From positions 1-12,154 of the forward strand of contig JAKJDB010000032.1 in assembly GCA_022706175.1 (NCBI GenBank): a DNA stretch of 12,154 nt. The letters run 5' to 3'. Made by a program: the position numbers and the translations under genes. Of the stretch, positions 7,316-12,154 are shown in pieces. The first letter of the stretch is position 1; the number at the start of each line of letters is the position of its first letter. The stretch is from Candidatus Zhuqueibacterota bacterium. GTDB taxonomy: Bacteria; KSB1; UBA2214. A model generated the notes under the pieces. It searched no databases. It worked only from the letters and a program-made list of their open reading frames with translations, and was not told where the DNA came from.

Positions 7316-8923
7316 ATGAGCCTTCAAACCGATTTTCTGGTCATCGGCAGCGGCATCGCCGGACTCTCCGCAGCCATCAAACTCGCCCAGAAAGGCACGG
7401 TGGCGGTTGTCACCAAAAAGCAGCAGAACGAATCCAACACCAACTATGCGCAGGGCGGCATCGCCGCGGTGTTTGATGAGGGCGATTCTTTTGATCGTCA
7501 TATTCAGGACACGCTGCAGGCCGGTGCCGGCCTGTGTCATGAGGATGCGGTTCGCCTGATCGTCGAACAGGGCCCGGAACGGGTGCGCGAGCTGTTCGCC
7601 CTGGGCGTGGCGTTTACCCAGAAGGAGAACGGCCGGTTCGACCTGGGCCGGGAAGGCGGGCATCATCACCATCGCATCGTCCATGTCAAAGACCACACCG
7701 GCCGGGATGTGGAGCAAGCCCTGCTGGCAGCTGTCAAAAGCAACGCCAATATTACGCTCTACGAGCACCATGTGGCCATCGAGCTGATCACCGAGCATCA
7801 CATCTTCTCACCCCAGCCGCAGCCGATGGAACTGCACTGTTGGGGCGCCTATGTGTTGGAAGTTCAGACCAACCAGATCGACCGGTTCCTTGCCAAGGCG
7901 ACCATCCTGGCCACAGGCGGATGCGGTCAGGTCTATCAGCACACCACCAATCCCGCCATCGCCACCGGCGATGGCGTGGCTTTGAGCTACCGCGCGGGAG
8001 CGACCATCGGCAACATGGAGTTCATGCAGTTTCATCCCACCTCCCTCTACCATCCGGAGGCGAACTCGTTTCTGATCTCCGAAGCCGTACGGGGATTCGG
8101 GGGCCGTCTGATCACCAAGGCCGGCGAGTCCTTTATGGAAAAATATCATCCCATGGCCTCCCTGGCGCCGCGCGACATCGTCGCCAGGGCGATAGACAGT
8201 GAGATGAAAAAAAGCGGCGATCCCTGCGTCTATCTCGACATCACCCATAAAAGCGCGGAAGAGATCAAAAGCCATTTCCCGCACATCTATGAAAACTGCA
8301 TGAACTATAAAATCGACATCACTCAGGAACCAATCCCGGTGGTGCCGGCCGCCCATTATGCCTGCGGAGGCGTGATCACCGATCTGCAGGCCCGCACCAG
8401 CATCGGCGGTCTGTTCGCCGCCGGAGAGGTGACGTGCACCGGCGTGCACGGCGCCAACCGGCTGGCGTCCAACTCTTTGCTCGAGGCTGTGGTTTTTGCC
8501 CATGTCGCCAGTGAGACCGCCATCCGCTACGTGGAATCCCGTCGCTTTGACTATCCCGACATTCCCCGCTGGGACGACAGCGGCACGTTTAACAGCGAAG
8601 AGTGGGTGCTTATCTCACATGATAAAATGGAGATCAAAAACATCATGTGGGATTATGTCGGCATCGTCCGTTCCACTCTGCGGCTGGAACGCGCTCTCAG
8701 CCGGATCCGCTTGATCAGGCAGGAAATCGAGAACTTTTACCGACGCACAAAAATCACCGAGGGATTGATCGAGTTGCGCAACCTGGCCACCGTCGCTCAG
8801 CTGATCATCCAGTCCGCCCTGATGCGCAAGGAGAGCCGCGGGTTGCACTATACGACCGACTATCCTAAAACGGACGACGAAAATTTTCTCCAGGATACAG
8901 TGCTGCAGCGCATCGATGTCTGA
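7316..8923 (+). CDS. nadB: L-aspartate oxidase NadB
   Basis: NadB is an FAD flavoprotein that oxidises L-aspartate to iminoaspartate, which NadA condenses with dihydroxyacetone phosphate to quinolinate: the first step of de novo NAD synthesis in the cytoplasm. The protein has 535 residues, the normal length. The N-terminal dinucleotide fold has GSGIAG (11-16), followed by SNTNYAQGGIAAV (40-52). The family motif EGGHHHHRIVH lies near 113-123. HYACGGV carries His347, and the C-terminal FAD segment reads AGEVTCTGVHGANRLASNSL, with Arg382. His347 and Arg382 correspond to substrate-contacting residues in E. coli NadB. The helical C-terminal domain is present, so it is not a truncated fumarate-reductase relative. 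ATG 7316 is preceded by AAAGGATGATAGG. Neither nadA nor nadC lies in the window. It appears to be co-transcribed with the DUF1080 gene. Confidence 0.96.
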   Translation: MSLQTDFLVIGSGIAGLSAAIKLAQKGTVAVVTKKQQNESNTNYAQGGIAAVFDEGDSFDRHIQDTLQAGAGLCHEDAVRLIVEQGPERVRELFALGVAFTQKENGRFDLGREGGHHHHRIVHVKDHTGRDVEQALLAAVKSNANITLYEHHVAIELITEHHIFSPQPQPMELHCWGAYVLEVQTNQIDRFLAKATILATGGCGQVYQHTTNPAIATGDGVALSYRAGATIGNMEFMQFHPTSLYHPEANSFLISEAVRGFGGRLITKAGESFMEKYHPMASLAPRDIVARAIDSEMKKSGDPCVYLDITHKSAEEIKSHFPHIYENCMNYKIDITQEPIPVVPAAHYACGGVITDLQARTSIGGLFAAGEVTCTGVHGANRLASNSLLEAVVFAHVASETAIRYVESRRFDYPDIPRWDDSGTFNSEEWVLISHDKMEIKNIMWDYVGIVRSTLRLERALSRIRLIRQEIENFYRRTKITEGLIELRNLATVAQLIIQSALMRKESRGLHYTTDYPKTDDENFLQDTVLQRIDV

Positions 8924-8933
8924 TCGTGATTCA

Positions 8934-8956
8934 GGCCGGCTGCCGTCGCGCCGGCC
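8934..8956. other. GC-rich stem-loop after nadB
   Basis: GGCCGGC (8934-8940) and GCCGGCC (8950-8956) form a perfect 7-base-pair, all-GC stem with a 9-base loop, starting ten bases after the nadB stop. No run of T follows, so it does not meet the pattern of an intrinsic terminator. It could protect the 3' end of the mRNA or pause polymerase. In a GC-rich genome such a repeat can also arise by chance. Confidence 0.35.
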
Positions 8957-9060
8957 GAGAACGCCTCGGGCCTCTCATGCAGAACGCGAACTGCCGAGTT
9001 CACCTGGTGATTAAAAAGTATCTGTGTGCGCCTTCCAATCTCTGAACGTAATGTTGCCGC

Positions 9061-9150
9061 ATCCATCTTCCTCCGGCCGGTCAAAAGGATCTGGTCCGCG
9101 TCCTCGAGGATCTGGCGATGAAAAACCAGATCATCTACACCACCCACTCC
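9061..9150 (+). pseudogene. Decayed fragment of an SMC/OLD-like P-loop ATPase (D-loop to H-loop region)
   Basis: In the frame of base 9061 the 30 codons read as IHLPPAGQKDLVRV (9061-9102) followed by LEDLAMKNQIIYTTHS (9103-9150). This resembles the segment after the Walker B motif in AAA_15/AAA_21-type ATPases: LHLHP, Q-x-D-L, a helix, then xNQIIYTTHSP, in which the His is the H-loop (switch) residue. Upstream a stop (9049-9051) breaks the frame and no Walker A, signature or Walker B survives. Downstream the resemblance ends right after TTHS. So this seems to be the remains of a lost gene, squeezed between nadB and the M20 gene. ATPases of this kind occur in OLD-like and other nuclease-associated proteins, often mobile. 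The match is by eye over about 30 residues. Confidence 0.45.
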
Positions 9151-9182
9151 GTTCATGATCGATCGAAAGCATCCGGAACGGA

Positions 9183-10395
9183 TCAGCCGATAAACAGATG
9201 GGCCAGCACTTTGGCATCCGACAGGGTGTTGGAGATCAGCGATGATTCATCGGGCTGGTGGGCGGTGTCCTCCAGAGTGGACCAGACGGCAGCCGGCAAT
9301 CCGGCCGCGCGAAAGGCCGCGGCCACGGTACCGCCGCCGATGCCGATCAATTTGGCCTCACTCCCCTTGACCGCCGCGATGCTGCGCTTCAACGCCTGCA
9401 CCACGGGCGCGTTCGCCCCGGTCGGCGGCGCTGCCGCAGCCCGCTGTTTCGACGACAGCGCAATGGTCACGCCGAACTGCGTTTCCACCTCCCGGCAGAT
9501 CTGCTGAATCCGTTCCTCCACCGATTGCAGCGAATAGTGCGGCAGCACTCGGCTGTCGAGATAAAAAATATCCTCGCCGGGAATGCTGTTGATGTTGGGG
9601 ACATTGGCTTCTTTTTTCGTCGGCTCAAAGGTGCTGACCGGCGGATCAAACAGCGCATCGGACTGGTTGAAGGTCTGGTACAGTGAATCCAGCTTGACCG
9701 CCAGGTGGGCGGCGGCGCGATGGGCATTGATGCCCTGCGCAGGGGTAGAGGCATGACATTGTTTCCCCTGCACCTGGACCTGCAGCCAAAGGATGCTCTT
9801 CTCCGCAATTTCTATGGTCAGCCCTTTCTCATCGCCGGCGTCCGGCACAATGATCAGATCCTGGTCGCCGAACGCACTGCGATGGTGCTTGAGCAGATAG
9901 TGCAACCCGAATTCGCTGCCGTTCTCCTCATCCGCCACCACAGCCAGTCCGATGTTATAAGCGGGCGTCACGCCGGCCTTGCGCAAAGCGCGTACCGCCA
10001 GCAGAGCGGACACCAGTCCCTGCTGATTGTCTTCCACACCGCGGCCGATCAAGCGATCGCCCGCAACGGTCAAAGTAAACGGATCGTTGCTCCACAGTTT
10101 CAGATCGCCCGGAGGCACCACATCCAGATGCGTCATCACCCACACGGTTTTACTGCGGTCGCGTCCATGCCAGCGCACGAGGAAATTGGGCCGCCAGCCG
10201 CAGGAGACGCGGGGGTCCGGGGCCGGATAGTCATTGAGTGCGTCATATCCGATCTCCTGCAGCAATCCCTTCACCCAATCGGCCGTCGCCGCCGCTCTCG
10301 GGTCCCATCGCCGGAATGGCGGTCATAGCCCTCTGCCATTCGATCACCAGGGAGGATGACCCGTCGATGTGATCGAACCATTGCGATAGATTCAT
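9183..10395 (-). CDS. M20-family metallopeptidase (ArgE/DapE-like), apparently frameshifted near the 5' end
   Basis: The main frame (10274 to 9183, 363 codons) is a nearly whole M20 enzyme. It has THLDVVPPG with His49 and Asp51, GRGVEDNQQG with Asp82, ADEENGS with Glu116 (catalytic) and Glu117, IVPDAGD with Asp145, and a C-terminal metal His in TAHQPDE (about 339). So both metal sites and the dimerisation lid are present. Family members hydrolyse amide bonds of acylated amino acids or dipeptides; the exact substrate is unclear. The start at 10274 would be a GTG without a ribosome site. Upstream, in another frame, an ATG at 10395 with strong AAGGAGA opens a frame whose product begins MNLSQWFDHID and includes MTAIPAMGPESGGDG, the expected M20 N-terminus. 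That frame ends after a few more codons (TGA near 10243). The two halves join if one base is skipped near 10281-10284. It lies 12 bases after the WbqC-like gene. Confidence 0.85.
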
Positions 10396-10401
10396 CAGCG
10401 T

Positions 10402-10408
10402 TCTCCTT
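10402..10408 (-). promoter_or_regulatory. Ribosome binding site that decides the M20 gene start
   Basis: AAGGAGA on the minus strand, six bases before the ATG at 10395, is one of the strongest Shine-Dalgarno sites in the window. It overlaps the last base of the WbqC-like gene's TAA stop (10410-10408), as expected for coupled translation of adjacent genes. It shows that the M20 gene begins at 10395 and not at the GTG at 10274, which has no such site. Confidence 0.75.
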
Positions 10409-11103
10409 TACAGGGATTGTACACGTCCGGCCCGCTGTAAAAGACCGTAACTCGCCGGACCCTCGTTGCACACCAGATCGATCATCGCCAGATGAGGAAC
10501 ATATCCGGCGAACGCTTGCGGATAGACCGGCGCGGTGAAGTGAAAGACATAGAGACCCATTCCATTCTGCCGCAACCGCGGCACGTCGAGCAGAGGAACT
10601 TGATGCGCATGCACCAGGTATGCGTCCGCATTCATCTGCCGCAACCAGGCGATCACCCGATCCGTGCGATCGGCGTGGGGCTGCAGAGTGCTGCTGCCGA
10701 CCGCGCAGAGCGGTTTCGGCGGCGCCAGAACCGCGACCTGGCGCTGTAGATAGGGATTGAGATACGCCCAGGAATCCTGAAGCACAGCGGCGATTTTGTC
10801 CGCCAGGGCATCGTACCAGGGTGTGAGGTGATAGTTGATCTCCAAGGTCTTTAGATGGGCGGTGCGCCAATCCTCCTGATTCTGTATTCTGGTTTCACGG
10901 ATGGATTGGCCGGCATGCCCTCTTGTCAATACCGGGATGGTCAGCCAAAGGGCGCCGTGCACGGTCTTGATCGCCGCCCGGTTGATGGTGCTGTGACGGC
11001 GAAAAGAAAACGAATCCGCCCAGATGACAACGTCCGCCTGCAGCGCTTTGGCGCATTCATCCTGCCGTAGAAAGTAAGAGGGTTCAATAACTGTGCAGAG
11101 CAT
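10408..11103 (-). CDS. WbqC-like family protein
   Basis: 231 residues matching the WbqC-like family along the whole length. The N-terminal EPSYF corresponds to the family's QPxYLP. ADVVIWADSFSFRRHSTINRAAIKT follows, then WLTIPV, HLKTLEINYHLTPWYD (about 83-98) and the C-terminal DLVCNEGPAS. Family members are found near O-antigen and other surface-glycan or glycolipid genes, but here there are no glycan genes nearby; the biochemical role is not settled. No signal peptide or membrane segment is visible, so it is probably cytoplasmic. The family's initial Gln is Glu here and the usual aromatic/Gly stretch after it is replaced by RQDECAKAL. ATG 11103 has only a weak GAGAG/GGAAG upstream. It is followed after 12 bases by the M20 gene, likely on one transcript. 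Confidence 0.8.
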   Translation of the reverse strand: MLCTVIEPSYFLRQDECAKALQADVVIWADSFSFRRHSTINRAAIKTVHGALWLTIPVLTRGHAGQSIRETRIQNQEDWRTAHLKTLEINYHLTPWYDALADKIAAVLQDSWAYLNPYLQRQVAVLAPPKPLCAVGSSTLQPHADRTDRVIAWLRQMNADAYLVHAHQVPLLDVPRLRQNGMGLYVFHFTAPVYPQAFAGYVPHLAMIDLVCNEGPASYGLLQRAGRVQSL

Positions 11104-11254
11104 GCTTCCGACTCTCTCGACCTCGATGATCTTTTCGATACACGTTAAAAGCTTGCCGGAAAAGGCTGAACGGTCTTTCCTCTTTTTGCAGCAAACGATT
11201 GCAGATTTGCAGAAACAATGCTGCGCTTCGGTGCAGTGAAGGGCGGCTGCCGGG

Positions 11255-12154
11255 TCAATCCAGAACCAGACTCAAACCGATTCGATGGCGCTCCTTGTCG
11301 ATGCTGATCACCTTGACTTCGACCACCTGGCCGACCGAGACCACCTCCAGAGGATTTTTGACATATTTTTTCGCCATACGGCTGAGATGCACCAGACCGT
11401 CCTCCTTGACGCCGATGTCCACAAAGGCGCCGAAATCCACCACATTCCGCACCGTGCCTTTCAGCACCATACCTATGGCCAGATCATCGATGGAGAGCAC
11501 ATCGCTGCGCAGAATAGGCTTAGGCATTCCATCGCGCGGGTCACGATCCGGCTTTTCCAGACAGCTGATGATGTCGAGGAGCGTTTCCCGTCCGCAGCCG
11601 CAGCGTTGGCTCAACTGGTCCACGGTCTGTTTGCTTTGTTGCATTCGCCGGTTCAGCAGCGTTCCGTCGCGTTGGATGTCTTGCACCTCCAGGCCCAGCT
11701 CCTGCAGAAGGCATTGGGCTGCCTCATAGGCCTCGGGATGAACCGCGGTGGAATCAAAGAATCGTTCCGCGCCTGGGATGCGCAAAAATCCTGCTGCCTG
11801 AACGAAGGTGTGCTCTCCCAACCCTTTGACCTGCATGAGCTCTGCACGGCTTGTGAACGGCCCATGTTCCTCGCGATGGCGCACGATCTGCTCCGCCAGA
11901 CGGCTGTTGACGCCTGAAACGTACTTGAGTAAAGAGGCTGAGGCGGTGTTGAGATCTACGCCCACCTGGTTCACACACGACTCCACGGTCTGATCCAAGG
12001 ATTCGGCAAGTTTGGCCGGATCCACATCATGCTGATACAGCCCTACGCCAATCGATTGAGGGTCGATCTTTACCAGTTCGGAGAGAGGGTCCAGCAAACG
12101 CCGGGCAATGGAGATGTTGCCGCGCTGCGAAGCCTCTAGATCGGGAAACTCTTT
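11255..12154 (-). CDS. tex: Tex-family RNA-binding transcription accessory protein, C-terminal part (partial)
   Basis: The frame is open to the window edge, so the 5' part of the gene (over half of a usual ~720-780 residue Tex) lies outside. The visible 299 residues start KEFPDLEASQRGNISIARRL and continue with LVKIDPQSIGVGLYQHDV, both strongly diagnostic of Tex. A helix-hairpin-helix region (about visible residues 68-126, with GPFTSRAELMQVKGLG) follows. An S1 RNA-binding domain (about 224-299, GTVRNVVDFGAFVDIGV) closes the protein. The chain stops almost at the end of the S1 domain (RIGLSLVLD), without the extra tail seen in some homologues. Tex binds nucleic acid and is thought to influence transcription or RNA turnover, related to eukaryotic Spt6. 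The 151 bases between it and the WbqC-like gene hold no clear terminator or promoter that I can defend. Confidence 0.95.
   Translation of the reverse strand, partial: KEFPDLEASQRGNISIARRLLDPLSELVKIDPQSIGVGLYQHDVDPAKLAESLDQTVESCVNQVGVDLNTASASLLKYVSGVNSRLAEQIVRHREEHGPFTSRAELMQVKGLGEHTFVQAAGFLRIPGAERFFDSTAVHPEAYEAAQCLLQELGLEVQDIQRDGTLLNRRMQQSKQTVDQLSQRCGCGRETLLDIISCLEKPDRDPRDGMPKPILRSDVLSIDDLAIGMVLKGTVRNVVDFGAFVDIGVKEDGLVHLSRMAKKYVKNPLEVVSVGQVVEVKVISIDKERHRIGLSLVLD

Noticed and set aside
9109..9132. Inverted repeat GATCTGG / CCAGATC with a 10-base loop, which could be a terminator for a neighbouring gene.
   Set aside because: It falls inside the ATPase-like coding remnant and is adequately explained by the coding sequence; on the minus strand no T run follows the stem.
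8860..9156. A 98-codon minus-strand open frame overlapping the nadB end and the following gap.
   Set aside because: No family resemblance, and it overlaps both the end of nadB and the better-supported ATPase remnant on the plus strand.
11104..11254. TGCAG-rich imperfect repeats in the gap between tex and the WbqC-like gene.
   Set aside because: Short, irregular and without a hairpin or promoter pattern; probably chance.

Overview
The window looks like ordinary chromosome from a Gram-negative bacterium with moderately high GC. It carries two probable exported proteins (a lipoprotein with a lipobox and an esterase with a signal peptide) and several universal housekeeping genes, with no phage, IS or CRISPR structure. 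The MnmA subtype (CxxC before the RNA-binding stretch, and an ESQEICFI motif) resembles those of the FCB / Bacteroidota-like assemblage. Together with the DUF1080 lipoprotein and WbqC-like gene this suggests an uncultured FCB-type lineage, but that placement is only an inference.

Layout. At 1-1399 (+) is the 3' part of an S9 prolyl-oligopeptidase-type serine peptidase, followed after 10 bases by mnmA (1410-2516, +), a tRNA 2-thiouridylase. Facing them on the minus strand is a compact run: a secreted alpha/beta-hydrolase esterase (6502-5510), then proB (5423-4275), proA (4250-2994) and a glyoxalase-fold (VOC) protein (2972-2565). proB, proA and the VOC gene are 21-24 bases apart and look like one operon that makes glutamate-5-semialdehyde for proline.

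The 162-base gap at 6503-6664 is divergent. On the plus side it holds a near-consensus sigma-70 promoter, with a perfect 12-base palindrome over the expected start of transcription. This promoter serves a DUF1080 lipoprotein (6665-7285), and nadB (L-aspartate oxidase, 7316-8923) follows after 30 bases.

Between nadB and the next gene (8924-9182) lie a GC-rich stem-loop and what appears to be a decayed scrap of an SMC/OLD-like P-loop ATPase. Beyond it everything is on the minus strand: an M20 metallopeptidase gene that appears to carry a frameshift near its 5' end (start 10395, main frame to 9183), a WbqC-like protein (11103-10408) and the C-terminal 299 codons of tex (12154-11255), which runs off the window.

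I did not find a convincing undescribed multi-gene system. The most informative oddities are the frameshifted M20 gene, the ATPase remnant, the palindromic promoter element and an altered catalytic-acid position in the esterase.
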